A stretch of 64,000 bases of DNA from Cellulomonas sp. HZM (GCF_000708885.1 NZ_JEOE01000014.1:24159-88158), one strand, 5' to 3'; shown: positions 26,857-35,378, numbered from the stretch's first letter. Notes: generated from the letters alone by a model not told the origin. Made by a program: numbers and translations.

Positions 26857-27063
26857 ATGTCCGTCCAGCCCGCTCAGTCCGAGGTCCTGCTGACTCCGTC
26901 CGAGGTCGCCACGCTCTTCCGCGTCGACCCCAAGACCGTCACGCGCTGGGCCAAGGCCGGCAAGCTCTCGTCGATCCGCACTCTCGGTGGCCACCGCCGT
27001 TACCGGGAGTCCGAGGTCATGGAGCTGCTCGGCGTGCCCAACCAGCGCGACAGCCGGGGCTGA
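26857..27063 (+). CDS. bldC: BldC-like MerR-family developmental regulator
   Basis: 68-aa single-domain DNA-binding protein. Residues 11-49 form the MerR-type winged helix (LLTPSEVATLFRVDP, TVTRWAKAGKL, TLGGHRRY) and there is no effector or dimerisation domain, as in Streptomyces BldC, which binds cooperatively to direct repeats and controls the timing of development. In non-sporulating actinobacteria its targets are unknown. The ATG is chosen because a full AGGAGG (26847-26852) precedes it; the upstream in-frame ATG at 26740 would add a tail that does not belong to the family. Confidence 0.93.
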   Translation: MSVQPAQSEVLLTPSEVATLFRVDPKTVTRWAKAGKLSSIRTLGGHRRYRESEVMELLGVPNQRDSRG

Positions 27064-27075
27064 GGCCCGCACGAC

Positions 27076-27114
27076 CGGCCCGCAGCCGACCCGACGAGGT
27101 CGGTGCGCGGGCCG
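27076..27114. terminator. Bidirectional hairpin between bldC and DUF3618 gene
   Basis: CGGCCCGC and GCCGACC pair with GGTCGG and GCGGGCCG around a short loop, between convergent genes. No T-run follows, so this may be a stability or pause hairpin rather than a full intrinsic terminator. Confidence 0.5.
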
Positions 27115-27195
27115 CGATGCGCCCGACAGGCCGTGACGGGCGCGCGCGCTGGTGAGGCGCGCACCGCACCACCGCGTCGTCGATGACGCGCGACG

Positions 27196-27516
27196 TCAAC
27201 GACGACGGGCGCGCAGCACCACCAGTCCGACGACCAGTGCGACGCCGGCGGCGACGCCGCCCAGCACGATCCGCGCACGCCGTGCCGCCGCGGGGTCGTC
27301 GCCCGAGCCCGAGGCATCCGTGACCAGGCCGCGCGCGGCGGCCTGGGCGTCGTGCAGCACCGCGCCGGGCGTGAGCCGCGCGACGAGCGCGTCGATGCTC
27401 TCCGCGAGCTCCGCCCGGGTCGCGCCGATCTCCAGCTCGAGCTCCGCCATCCGGGGCGTCGTGAACGGGTCCGGCCTCGGCGTGCCGGCGGCCTTCTCGT
27501 CGGGCTCGTGGCTCAT
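27196..27516 (-). CDS. DUF3618 protein
   Basis: 106 aa. It matches the DUF3618 pattern: an amphipathic segment LELEIGATRAELAESIDALVARLTP at about 26-50, a polar linker, and one C-terminal membrane helix (82-101) ending in a basic tail. Function unknown. The family is usually encoded next to DUF1469 proteins, as here; the two genes overlap by ATGA and are probably translated together. The set may act at the cell envelope, which is inference from topology. Confidence 0.85.
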   Translation of the reverse strand: MSHEPDEKAAGTPRPDPFTTPRMAELELEIGATRAELAESIDALVARLTPGAVLHDAQAAARGLVTDASGSGDDPAAARRARIVLGGVAAGVALVVGLVVLRARRR

Positions 27517-27908
27517 CGCTTGACCGCCTCCTTGACGACCTCGACGTCCGACTTCATGCTGGCGACCGCCTTGGTGGGCACGGGGGTACGTCCCTTCTTG
27601 ACCATCGAGAGACCGACGAGCGCGAGGACGACGACCAGCAGCAGCAGCGCCCCCGTCACGATGAGGGCCGCGGCCCACAGCGGGAGCCAGAGGTCGAGCA
27701 CGATGATCGCGAGCGCGATGACGGCTGCGAGCAGGTAGAGCGCGAAGAACGCGGCGGCCGCGATGAGCGCCCCGCCCGTGCCCAGCTTCTGCAGGCGACC
27801 GCTGATCTCGGCCTTCGCGAGGTCGATCTCCGCGCGGACCAGGCGCGCCGTGCGCTCGGCGACCTCGCTGAACAGCTCGCCGATGCTCCTCGTGTCCTGC
27901 GTCGTCAT
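27513..27908 (-). CDS. Phage-holin-family (DUF1469) membrane protein
   Basis: 131 aa with an N-terminal amphipathic helix (SIGELFSEVAERTARLVRAEIDLAKAEI), two membrane helices at about 45-70 and 76-101, and a basic C-terminal tail. This is the actinobacterial PF07332 architecture. Despite the family name there are no lysin, portal or other phage genes nearby, so a chromosomal envelope role is more likely. A GGGAGGA ribosome-binding site precedes the ATG. First gene of a coupled pair with the DUF3618 gene. Confidence 0.87.
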   Translation of the reverse strand: MTTQDTRSIGELFSEVAERTARLVRAEIDLAKAEISGRLQKLGTGGALIAAAAFFALYLLAAVIALAIIVLDLWLPLWAAALIVTGALLLLVVVLALVGLSMVKKGRTPVPTKAVASMKSDVEVVKEAVKR

Positions 27909-28027
27909 GGCGTCCTCCCGTCGTGCACGTCGGCCGGGCCGCACGGACGGCCGGCCTCCCGGCAAGTCTGCAGGTCGACGCCGCACGTCGCACCTTCGCA
28001 GCGGGCGGCGCGGTGGGCGTCAGGCGG

Positions 28028-28447
28028 TCAGTCCGCCCACGGGTGGACCTGGTCGCCCGCCGGGTGCACGACGGGTGCGGTGCGGGCCGCGGGCCTGGGC
28101 AGGCGGTGGCGCGCCCACGCCGCGAGCCCGCCCGCGACCAGGATGAGCGCGACGCCGACCAGCAGCGCGGCGAGCCACGGGTGCATGCCCGCTTGGGTGA
28201 GCGCCAGGACCACCGACGTCACCAGGAGCGCCAGCCCGAAGAACGTGAGCAGGAGCGCGGCGCCGAACCCGATGGCCGACGGGCGAACCTCGACGACGCG
28301 CGCGCGGACGCTCGCCTGCACGGCGTTGACCTCGGCCTGGATCGAGGCACGCACGCGGTCCTCGGCCTGCGAGATCTTCTCCCGGGCGCGTTCGGCGATC
28401 GGGTCGGTGAGGCGGTCGAAGAAGCTGCGGGGCTCGTCGCTGGGCAC
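28028..28447 (-). CDS. Two-helix membrane protein with coiled N-terminus
   Basis: 139 aa of unknown function, similar in layout to the adjacent DUF1469 protein. A charged, probably helical region occupies residues 8-50 (FFDRLTDPIAERAREKISQ...), with membrane helices at about 57-83 and 90-112 and a Pro/Ala-rich C-terminal tail. GTG start with GAGGAGAG upstream. It lies between the antiporter and DUF1469 genes on the same strand, suggesting an envelope-related transcription unit. Confidence 0.77.
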   Translation of the reverse strand: MPSDEPRSFFDRLTDPIAERAREKISQAEDRVRASIQAEVNAVQASVRARVVEVRPSAIGFGAALLLTFFGLALLVTSVVLALTQAGMHPWLAALLVGVALILVAGGLAAWARHRLPRPAARTAPVVHPAGDQVHPWAD

Positions 28448-28480
28448 GGCTCTCTCCTCGTCGGGTTCGGTGCCTCCACC

Positions 28481-29683
28481 CTACTGAGCGTCGCGCAGGT
28501 CACCTGGGTCGTCGGCCCCAGACGTGCCGGCCGCCTCGGTGCGGTCGGTCGCGCCCAGCGTGCGTGCGAGCAGCGGGAAGAGCAGCACGGTGAGGGCGCC
28601 CGCGAAGACCAGGCAGCCGGCGGTGCCGACCGGGAGGCTGCCCTCGTCGACGGCCAGCTGTGTGAGCGCGACGAGCATCGGCAGGGTCGTCGCCGTGTAC
28701 AGGCCGAGCTGCACGCGCTCGCGCGGCACCAGGTGCCGTCGGTACCAGAACAGCGCCGGGCCGCCGCGAACGGCACCGATGAGCACGACGAACACGATCG
28801 GCAGCCACGGCTGCTCGGCGATCGCGTCGAGCTGCAGCGCCATGCCGGACGACACGAAGAAGATGGGGATGAACACGCCCCAGCCGACGGTCTCGAGCTT
28901 GTGCGAGAGGTCGTCGTCCTGCGCCGGGACCCACGACCGCAGCACCATGCCCGCGAGGAACGCGCCGAGCACCGCGTCGAACCCCATCGAGCTGGACAGC
29001 GCGAGCAGGCCGACGAGCAGCAGGAGCGACACCCGCACCGGGCCCTGGCCGGTGCCGTCGCCGAGGGGACGCAGCAGCCCGCGGGTGCGGCCGAACGCGA
29101 ACCGGCGAGGCAGCGTGCCGAGGACGACGACCGCGGCGGCGAACAGGACGAGCGCGACGAGTGCGACGAGCGTCCCGCGCGTCCCCAGGAAGAGGGCCAT
29201 CGCGACGATCGGCCCCAGCTCGCCCACCGCGCCGCCCGCCATGACGTACCTGCCGAGAGGCCGGTCGGTGAGCCCCTCCTCCTTGAGCACGGGGACCAGG
29301 ACGCCGAGCGCCGTGGTCGAGAGCGCGATCGTGATCGCGACGATCGCCGGGACGTCGCGCGTGATCGACAGCGCGACCAGGAGCAGCGCCCCGAGGACGA
29401 TCGACGTCAGCCAGGCCCGCACGCCCAGCCGCCCGGCGGGCTGCCGGCCGATCCCGGGGTCGATCTCGTACCCCGCGAGCAGGAACAGGAACCCCATGCC
29501 GAGGTCGGACAGCAGGCCGACGGCCTCGGGCGACGACCAGTGCAGGCACTCGGGGCCGATGAGCACGCCGCCTGCCAGGAGCACGACGACCTGGGGCAGC
29601 CTCCAGCGCGCCGGCATCGTGCTGACCGCGACGAGCGTGAGGACGCTGACCGCGACGACGGGGAGCAGCGTGTCGAACTCCAC
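28481..29683 (-). CDS. Kef-type cation/proton antiporter
   Basis: 400-aa CPA2-type (Na+/H+ exchanger superfamily) integral membrane protein with about 11-13 hydrophobic segments. Family-like segments include LPQVVVLLAGGVLIGPE, DLGMGFLFLLAGYEIDP, TTALGVLVPVLKE and DAVLGAFLAGMVL. It lacks the C-terminal TrkA-N regulatory domain of classical KefB/KefC. Ion specificity cannot be told from sequence. The GTG start at 29683 is supported by ACAGGAGA nine bases upstream and by the start of the first membrane helix. It follows the phytochrome-phosphatase gene by 65 bp on the same strand. Confidence 0.87.
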   Translation of the reverse strand: MEFDTLLPVVAVSVLTLVAVSTMPARWRLPQVVVLLAGGVLIGPECLHWSSPEAVGLLSDLGMGFLFLLAGYEIDPGIGRQPAGRLGVRAWLTSIVLGALLLVALSITRDVPAIVAITIALSTTALGVLVPVLKEEGLTDRPLGRYVMAGGAVGELGPIVAMALFLGTRGTLVALVALVLFAAAVVVLGTLPRRFAFGRTRGLLRPLGDGTGQGPVRVSLLLLVGLLALSSSMGFDAVLGAFLAGMVLRSWVPAQDDDLSHKLETVGWGVFIPIFFVSSGMALQLDAIAEQPWLPIVFVVLIGAVRGGPALFWYRRHLVPRERVQLGLYTATTLPMLVALTQLAVDEGSLPVGTAGCLVFAGALTVLLFPLLARTLGATDRTEAAGTSGADDPGDLRDAQ

Positions 29684-29748
29684 GAACCGTCTCCTGTCGG
29701 TGCGATCAGGCCCGCGGTGGGGTCTGCGGGCCGTCTCACCGGATGATG

Positions 29749-32076
29749 TCAGACGGGGTCGCGCCGCAGCACGAGGAGGGTCAGGTCGTCGGTCGCGGCG
29801 TCGTCGCGGCACGCCGCCATGACGGCGTCGACGTCGGAGCCCAGCGGACCCGCGAAGAGCTCCTCGAGCCGCGCGAGGCCCGCGCGCAGCCCGGTCTGGC
29901 GCGAGTCGACCAGGCCGTCGCTGTACAGCACCAGCGCACCGCCGGGCTCGATCGTCGCCGGCGCCGACCGCGGTGAGCCGGACCCGACGCCGAGCGGTCG
30001 CTCGACGACGCCGTCGACCAGTGCGGGCCGGCGCCCCGGCGCCAGCAGCAGGGGGCGCGGGTGGCCCGCGACGGCGATGTCCACCTCGCCCGTGGCGGGG
30101 TGGAGCACCGCGACGACGACCGTCGCCATCTCCGTCGGCATCGTGTGCCGGACGACGCGGTCGAGCCACGCGACGGTCGTCGCGGCGTCGTCGCCCCGCA
30201 GCAGGTAGCCGCGCAGCGTGTTGCGCAGCTGTCCCATCGACGCGGCCGCGGCCAGGCCGTGGCCCGCGACGTCGCCGACGACGACGGCGACCCTGCCGTC
30301 GGGCAGCGTGAGCGCGTCGTACCAGTCGCCGCCCACCTGGCCGCCCGCGGAGGGCTCGTAGCGTGCCTCGATCGTCCATCCGGGCACGGCGGGGATCTCT
30401 GCCGGCAGGAGGCTGCGCTGCACCGCGAGCGCAGTCGCGAGCTGCCAGCGGTTGCGCAGCAGCAGGACCTCGAGCAGGCGCGGACGAAGCTCGGAGGCCG
30501 AGCGCAGCTGCTGCTCGGTCCACGGCTCGCTCGTGTCCCGCACCAGCTCGCTCCACCGGTCGAACGACTTGCGCGGGCTGAGCCGCACGGCATCGCCCTC
30601 GAGGCGGGCGATCGCCTTGTTGTGCGGGTCCCCGCCCCAGTCGACGCTGCGCACGGCCTCGTGCCGCAGCCAGACCACGCACTGCCCGTCGGGCAGGCGC
30701 ACCGCGAGCAGGCCGGCGGCCCCCGGGAGCGCCGCAGCCAGCTCGGGCTCCTGGGCGACGAGCGACGTCCGGACCACGAGCTCCTGGTCCTGGGCGTCGA
30801 CCCACGCGAGCAGCGGTGCCACGTCCTCCGGGACGTCACCCGTCGAGGCCACGCGACGTTCCACGCGCACGACCGCACCCTGCGCCGGCACGAGGTCGAG
30901 GACCGAGGGCCGCGCCGAGCCCGTGCGCCCCACCAGGGCGTCGGCGAGCGCGAGGTCCCCGTCACGGGCCGCGACCAGCAGCCGCTCGAGGGTGCCCGCG
31001 GCCGCGAGCTCCGCCTCGAGGTCGGCCTCCTGCGAGCGGGCGACGAACCGCAGGGACAGCGTCGAGCCCAGGAACTCCGCCGCCGCGCGCACGGCGTACG
31101 GCGGGCAGTGCGGTCCCGAGTAGTGGTGGCACGCGACGAGGCCCCACAGCCGGCCCTCGCGCAGCAGCGAGATCGACATCGACGCCGCGACGCCCATGTT
31201 GCCGAGGTACTCGCAGTGGATCGGCGAGACGCTGCGCAGGGTCGAGTACGTCAGGTCGAGCGGGAGCCCGGTGCTCTCGTCGAGGCCGGGGACGAGCGGC
31301 GCGGGCTGGTACGCGACGTCCGCGATGAGCCGGATCCAGCTCTTCTCGTACAGCGCGCGGGCCTGCGGCGGGATGTCGCTCGCGGGGTAGTGCAGGCCGA
31401 AGAACGAGTTGAGGTCGTCGCGCTTCGCCTCGCCGACGACCTCGCCGTTGTACTGCTCGTCGAACCGGTAGACCATCACGCGGTCGAAGCCGGTGAGCGC
31501 GCGGACCTCGTTCGCCGCGACGTCGTACAGCTCCGGGAGCGTGAGCGCGCGGTTGAGGCGCTCCACGGCACCGCGCACCGCCTGGTAGGTGTTGGGGAAG
31601 GAGAACGGGCGTGGGCCGCGGGAGGCCTCGAGCTCGACGACGAGCAGCGTGCCCTGCCCGACGGCGACGCGGTGCAGCACCGCGTCGACCTCGAGCGGGC
31701 CGTCGACCGTGCCGGCCGTGACCACCAGCGGGTTGCGTGCGCGCAGGTCGCCCCAGGTCTGCAGGTGCGCGCGCAGCGGGTCGGTGGCCTCGCGCCCCAG
31801 CACGTCGTCGAGCGACGAGCCCAGCACGTCGTCGACGCCCACGCCGAGCAGGTCCGCGACGTTGGCGGAGACGTGCCGCACCACGAGGTCCGGCTCGGTG
31901 ACCGCGAGGAACACACCCCAGCGCTGGATGCTGCCGGGGATGTGGATGGGCTCGCGAGCGCAGTTGTCGAGGTCGACCGGAACGCCCGGGGCCAGCAGGT
32001 CGTCGCTCGTCGTCGTGCCTCTCTGGTGGACCGCGGTACGTCTGGACAGCGATGCGCGCCGTCGTCGCCGCGCCAC
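29749..32076 (-). CDS. Bacteriophytochrome with SpoIIE/PP2C phosphatase output
   Basis: 775-aa red/far-red photosensor. The order is N-terminal extension, PAS, GAF (about 165-335), PHY (about 340-535), PP2C-type phosphatase (about 553-773). Chromophore features are intact: Cys39 in NCAREPIHIPG (the biliverdin attachment position of bacteriophytochromes), PASDIP (231-236), His287 in SPIHCEYLGNMG, His317, and the PHY tongue motifs WGGDP (480-484) and PRKSF (501-505). The phosphatase keeps the metal-binding aspartates D584 (GGDWYD), D602 (GDVAGHG), D720 (YSDG) and D764. A phosphatase replaces the usual histidine kinase, so light probably controls Ser/Thr dephosphorylation, typically of a STAS anti-anti-sigma protein. 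The GTG start lacks a clear ribosome-binding site. Confidence 0.92.
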   Translation of the reverse strand: MARRRRRASLSRRTAVHQRGTTTSDDLLAPGVPVDLDNCAREPIHIPGSIQRWGVFLAVTEPDLVVRHVSANVADLLGVGVDDVLGSSLDDVLGREATDPLRAHLQTWGDLRARNPLVVTAGTVDGPLEVDAVLHRVAVGQGTLLVVELEASRGPRPFSFPNTYQAVRGAVERLNRALTLPELYDVAANEVRALTGFDRVMVYRFDEQYNGEVVGEAKRDDLNSFFGLHYPASDIPPQARALYEKSWIRLIADVAYQPAPLVPGLDESTGLPLDLTYSTLRSVSPIHCEYLGNMGVAASMSISLLREGRLWGLVACHHYSGPHCPPYAVRAAAEFLGSTLSLRFVARSQEADLEAELAAAGTLERLLVAARDGDLALADALVGRTGSARPSVLDLVPAQGAVVRVERRVASTGDVPEDVAPLLAWVDAQDQELVVRTSLVAQEPELAAALPGAAGLLAVRLPDGQCVVWLRHEAVRSVDWGGDPHNKAIARLEGDAVRLSPRKSFDRWSELVRDTSEPWTEQQLRSASELRPRLLEVLLLRNRWQLATALAVQRSLLPAEIPAVPGWTIEARYEPSAGGQVGGDWYDALTLPDGRVAVVVGDVAGHGLAAAASMGQLRNTLRGYLLRGDDAATTVAWLDRVVRHTMPTEMATVVVAVLHPATGEVDIAVAGHPRPLLLAPGRRPALVDGVVERPLGVGSGSPRSAPATIEPGGALVLYSDGLVDSRQTGLRAGLARLEELFAGPLGSDVDAVMAACRDDAATDDLTLLVLRRDPV

Positions 32077-32115
32077 CGAACCGTAACCCAGGGTGGTGAC
32101 GCCCGAGCACGACGA

Positions 32116-32144
32116 AGGCCCGCACGCTGCTCGCGTACGGGCCT
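32116..32144 (-). terminator. Hairpin after tRNA-Phe
   Basis: 12-bp stem with one G-U pair and a 5-nt loop just downstream of tRNA-Phe on the minus strand; probable end of the tRNA transcript. Confidence 0.65.
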
Positions 32145-32151
32145 CCCGCGG

Positions 32152-32224
32152 TGGCTCCGACCGGCGTCGATCCGGTGACCTTTCGATTTTCAGTCGAACG
32201 CTCTACCAACTGAGCTACAGAGCC
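32152..32224 (-). tRNA. tRNA-Phe (anticodon GAA)
   Basis: 73-nt cloverleaf with a 7-bp acceptor (GGCTCTG with CGGAGCC), TAGCTCAGTTGG D-arm, GAA anticodon and discriminator A. The 3' CCA is not encoded. Confidence 0.97.
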
Positions 32225-32256
32225 GTGGGGGACCTGTGCCGGACCCCCGGAACGAG

Positions 32257-32280
32257 AACGCCGGTCCGAGGACCGGCGCT
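32257..32280 (-). terminator. Hairpin after tRNA-Asp
   Basis: Perfect 9-bp GC stem with a 2-nt loop flanked by A and T, between tRNA-Asp and tRNA-Phe; suggests the tRNA genes can be terminated separately. Confidence 0.6.
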
Positions 32281-32285
32281 TCGAG

Positions 32286-32359
32286 CGACCCCGACGGGAC
32301 TTGAACCCGCGACCTCCGCCGTGACAGGGCGGCGCGCTAACCAACTGCGCTACGGGGCC
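32286..32359 (-). tRNA. tRNA-Asp (anticodon GTC)
   Basis: 74-nt cloverleaf with acceptor GGCCCCG/CGGGGTC (one G-U), anticodon stem CCGCC/GGCGG, GTC anticodon and discriminator G. CCA is not encoded. Confidence 0.97.
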
Positions 32360-32403
32360 TTGGTGTGAATCAAGACCTTCTTGCTGTACTGCTGAACTGC
32401 TCG

Positions 32404-32476
32404 TACCCCCAACGGGATTCGAACCCGTGCTACCGCCGTGAAAGGGCGGGGTCCTAGGCCGCTAGACGATGAGGGC
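32404..32476 (-). tRNA. tRNA-Glu (anticodon TTC)
   Basis: 73-nt cloverleaf with acceptor GCCCTCA/TGGGGGT containing two G-U pairs, CTTTCAC anticodon loop and discriminator A. CCA is not encoded. Confidence 0.97.
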
Positions 32477-32610
32477 GAGTCCGCCCCTGACGTCGAGGCG
32501 CCGGATGACCGTGGTAGAGCATACGGGGTCGCGCGCCCGATCTCCAAAGCGAGGTCGACGTGGCCTGCGCCACCCTCGTTCGCACCCGGCCGACCAGGCA
32601 GGATGGTGCC

Positions 32611-32964
32611 GTGTTCGAGATGCCGCGCGCCGAGTTCGAGGACGCGGTCCGTGACGCGCTGGACGAGGTCCCGCCCGAGCTGACCGCGCTCATGGACAAC
32701 GTCGTCGTGCTCGTCGAGGACCACGCGCCCGCCGACGACCCGACGCTGCTCGGGCTGTACGAGGGCATCCCGCTCACCGAGCGCACCTCCTTCTACGCCG
32801 CGGGCTCGCTGCCCGACCGGATCACGATCTACCGGCTGCCGACGCTCGAGATCTGCGAGACGCGCGACGACGTCGTCGAGGAGGTCGCGATCACCGTGGT
32901 CCACGAGATCGCGCACCACTTCGGCATCGACGACGACCGCCTGCACGAGCTGGGGTGGGACTGA
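32611..32964 (+). CDS. Zincin-like metallopeptidase family protein
   Basis: 117-aa protein of the small actinobacterial metallopeptidase family (DUF1025/MtfA-like minimal zincin). The zinc motif HEIAHHFG is at 98-105, followed by DDDRLHELGW, and the sequence between 50 and 80 has the LYEGIPLTER...RITIYR pattern typical of the family. No signal peptide is present, so it is probably cytoplasmic; substrate unknown. The GTG start is chosen because CAGGAT sits 6 nt upstream and the conserved region starts nearby; an upstream GTG at 32560 would add 17 residues. It overlaps the CDF transporter start by one base (TGATG), so the two are coupled. Confidence 0.85.
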   Translation: MFEMPRAEFEDAVRDALDEVPPELTALMDNVVVLVEDHAPADDPTLLGLYEGIPLTERTSFYAAGSLPDRITIYRLPTLEICETRDDVVEEVAITVVHEIAHHFGIDDDRLHELGWD

Positions 32965-33896
32965 TGGGCCACGCGCACGGCAGCGGCCACTCCCACGCGC
33001 ACGACCACGTGACCGCCGCGCACGCGCACCGCGGGCGACTCGTGGCCGTGCTCGCGCTCACGCTCGTCGTGATGGCGGTCGAGGTCGTTGGCGGCGTGGT
33101 CTCGGGCTCGTTCGCGCTCGTCGCCGACGCGGGACACATGCTCACCGACGCCGCGGGCGTCGCGCTCGCGCTCGGAGCGACCGTGCTGGCCGCGCGGCCC
33201 GCGACCGAGACGCGCACGTTCGGGTGGCAGCGCGCCGAGATGCTGGCGGCGCTGGTCAACGGGCTGCTCATCGCGGTCGTCGGCGTGCTCGTGCTCGTCG
33301 GGGGCGTGCGGCGCATCGTGGCCCCCGAGCCCGTCGAGGGCGGTCTCATGCTCGTCGTCGCCGCGGTGGGCCTCGCCGCCAACGCCGTGGGCCTCGTGCT
33401 GCTGGTCCCCGGGCAGCGCGACTCGCTGAACCTGCGCGGCGCGTACCTCGAGGTGCTCGGCGACCTGCTGGGGTCCGCGGCGGTCATCGTCGCGGCGCTC
33501 GTGCTGCTCGCCACGGGGTTCGAGCGAGCCGACGGCATCGCGTCCGTCGCGATCGGCGTGATGATCCTGCCGCGCGCGGTCGGGCTGCTGCGGCAGGTCG
33601 CGCTCGTGCTGCTCGAGGCCACGCCCGCCGGGGTCGACCTGGGCGCGGTGCGCGCGCACATCTGCGGGGTCCGCGGCGTCGTCGGCGTGCACGACCTGCA
33701 CGCGTGGACCATCACGTCGGGTGTGCCGGTGCTCTCCGCGCACGTCGAGGTGCCCGACGAGGTCCTCGAGCGTGGCGAGGCCGGCCGCGTGCTCGACGAC
33801 CTGCGCGGCTGCCTCGCGGGGCACTTCGACGTGGACCACTGCACGTTCCAGCTCGAGCCGCCGTCGGCCGGCGAGGAGCAGCGCACGCACGCGTGA
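32964..33896 (+). CDS. Cation diffusion facilitator (CzcD-like) transporter
   Basis: 310-aa proton-coupled exporter of divalent metal such as Zn2+ or Cd2+; the exact metal is not readable. The N-terminus is His-rich (GHAHGSGHSHAHDH). Six membrane helices follow, with the metal-site motif HMLTDAAG in helix II and the second acidic site LEVLGDLLGS in helix V. A C-terminal cytoplasmic domain has the family's HDLHAWTI segment and a late Cys/His pair (DVDHC). The ATG is one base inside the metallopeptidase stop. An LLM oxidoreductase gene follows in the same direction after 34 bp but has its own -10 box. Confidence 0.93.
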   Translation: MGHAHGSGHSHAHDHVTAAHAHRGRLVAVLALTLVVMAVEVVGGVVSGSFALVADAGHMLTDAAGVALALGATVLAARPATETRTFGWQRAEMLAALVNGLLIAVVGVLVLVGGVRRIVAPEPVEGGLMLVVAAVGLAANAVGLVLLVPGQRDSLNLRGAYLEVLGDLLGSAAVIVAALVLLATGFERADGIASVAIGVMILPRAVGLLRQVALVLLEATPAGVDLGAVRAHICGVRGVVGVHDLHAWTITSGVPVLSAHVEVPDEVLERGEAGRVLDDLRGCLAGHFDVDHCTFQLEPPSAGEEQRTHA

Positions 33897-33930
33897 GCGG
33901 GTGTCGGACCCGCTCGCTAGGGTCGGTCGC

Positions 33931-34827
33931 ATGGTGAGGGTCGGGGTGGTGCTGCTCCCGCAGGAGCGCTGGTCGGTCGCGCGTGACCGGTGGCGCCAGG
34001 TCGAGGAGTGGGGCTTCGACCACGCCTGGAGCTACGACCACCTGGCGTGGCGCTCGCTCGCCGACGAGCCGTGGTTCGCGACCGTGCCGCTGCTCGCGGC
34101 CGCGGCGGCCGTCACCGAGCGCATCGATCTGGGCACGTTCGTCGCGTCCCCCAACTTTCGCCACCCGGTCCCGTTCGCCAAGGACGTGCTCGGGCTCGAC
34201 GACGTGTCGGGCGGCCGGTTCCTGCTCGGGCTCGGAGCCGGGGGTGAGGGGTTCGACGCGCGCGTGCTCGGGCCCGCGCCGACGCGCGGCGAGCGCACGC
34301 GCCGGTTCGAGGAGTTCGTCGGCGTGCTCGACCAGCTGCTCACGCAGCCCGTGACGAGCCATGCGGGCGAGTTCTACACGGCCGACGAGGCGCGGATGAT
34401 CCCGGTGCCCGAGCGGCGACCGCCGTTCGTCGTCGCCGCCGCCGGCCCGCGGACCATGACGCTCGCGGCGCGGCTCGGCGACGGGTGGGTGACCTACGGA
34501 CCGAGCTTCGGACCCGACGAGCAGGACGACCCCGCCGCGGCGCAGGAGGCGTGGTGGAGCGGGCTCGCGGAGGTGTCGTCGCAGGTCAGCGCGATCGAGG
34601 CGTCCGTGGGGCGGGACGTGCCGCTGCGGCGCTACCTGTCTCTCGACGGCGCGCCGATCTACTCGCTCACCTCGACCGACCTCGTGCTCGAGGGCATCGA
34701 GCGGGCGGCGGCGCTCGGGTTCGACGACGTCGTCGTGCACTGGCCGCGCGCCGAGGGCGTGTACGCGGGTTCCGAGCGCGTGCTGGAGGAGCTCGCGTCG
34801 CGGCTGCCGTCGATCCGGGCGGCCTAG
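33931..34827 (+). CDS. LLM-class (luciferase-like) F420-dependent oxidoreductase
   Basis: 298-aa TIM-barrel enzyme of the luciferase-like superfamily; in actinobacteria this branch usually uses cofactor F420 rather than FMN. Characteristic parts are the N-terminal VRVGVVLLPQERW, the EEWGFDHAWSYDHL helix-strand, TERIDLGTFVASPNFRHPV, FLLGLGAGGEGFDARV, and the C-terminal LGFDDVVVHWPRAE. The substrate is unknown. The start is strongly supported: TAGGGT (33918-33923) lies exactly 7 nt before the ATG, the leaderless arrangement. Its stop codon overlaps that of the convergent reductase gene by 4 bp. Confidence 0.88.
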   Translation: MVRVGVVLLPQERWSVARDRWRQVEEWGFDHAWSYDHLAWRSLADEPWFATVPLLAAAAAVTERIDLGTFVASPNFRHPVPFAKDVLGLDDVSGGRFLLGLGAGGEGFDARVLGPAPTRGERTRRFEEFVGVLDQLLTQPVTSHAGEFYTADEARMIPVPERRPPFVVAAAGPRTMTLAARLGDGWVTYGPSFGPDEQDDPAAAQEAWWSGLAEVSSQVSAIEASVGRDVPLRRYLSLDGAPIYSLTSTDLVLEGIERAAALGFDDVVVHWPRAEGVYAGSERVLEELASRLPSIRAA

Positions 34828-35378
34828 CTCTCGCCGTCGCGATCGTCGCGGTCCACGCGGTAGCGCACGTGCACCACCCCGCTGCCGAACCGGCGCTCGT
34901 CGACGAGCGTGAGTCTGGCGTGCAGGTCGTCGGCCAGAGCGCGGGTGCCGCCGCCGACGACCACCGGGTGCAGGAACAGCCGGATCTCGTCGACGATCCC
35001 CGCCCGCAGGGCGTGCGCCGCGATCGTGGGGCCGCCGACGGTGACGTGGCCGGGGATGGCCCGCACCGCGTCCGGGTCGAAGCGGCGCTCGAGCCGCGTG
35101 CGCGGGGTCGTCGTCGCGGCGAGCGTCGAGGAGAAGACGACCTTGTCCGCGTCGCGCCAGATGCGTGCGTAGTCGGCGGTCGTCGGGTCGTCGTCGCCGA
35201 TCGTCTGCCACACCGCCATGACCTCGTACATGCGCCGGCCGTAGAGGTAGGTGGTGGCGGTGCGCTCGAGGTCGTTGACGAACCGGTGCACCTCGTCGTC
35301 GGGTGCGGCCCAGCCGAACCCGCCGGACGCGTCGTTCACGTACCCGTCGAGCGAGGTGATCGCGGAGTAGGTCAGCAT
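34824..35378 (-). CDS. Dihydrofolate-reductase-like (RibD C-terminal) protein
   Basis: 184-aa reductase of the RibD C-terminal/DHFR-like fold common in actinobacteria as dihydrofolate reductase family protein. The TYSAITSLDGYVND start, YGRRMYEVM, ARIWRDADKVVFSSTL, HVTVGGPTIAAHALRAGIVDEIRLFLHPVVVGGG and the final beta-strand are family-like, including the GG-type NADPH-binding loop. True substrates are unknown and it is unlikely to be the housekeeping FolA. AGGAGA precedes the ATG. Convergent with the LLM gene, and downstream of the ATPase-STAS gene by 26 bp, so possibly co-transcribed with it. Confidence 0.86.
   Translation of the reverse strand: MLTYSAITSLDGYVNDASGGFGWAAPDDEVHRFVNDLERTATTYLYGRRMYEVMAVWQTIGDDDPTTADYARIWRDADKVVFSSTLAATTTPRTRLERRFDPDAVRAIPGHVTVGGPTIAAHALRAGIVDEIRLFLHPVVVGGGTRALADDLHARLTLVDERRFGSGVVHVRYRVDRDDRDGES

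Noticed and set aside
27513..27908. Prophage indicated by the phage holin family name
   Set aside because: DUF1469 proteins are common chromosomal membrane proteins in actinobacteria and no other phage genes are present.
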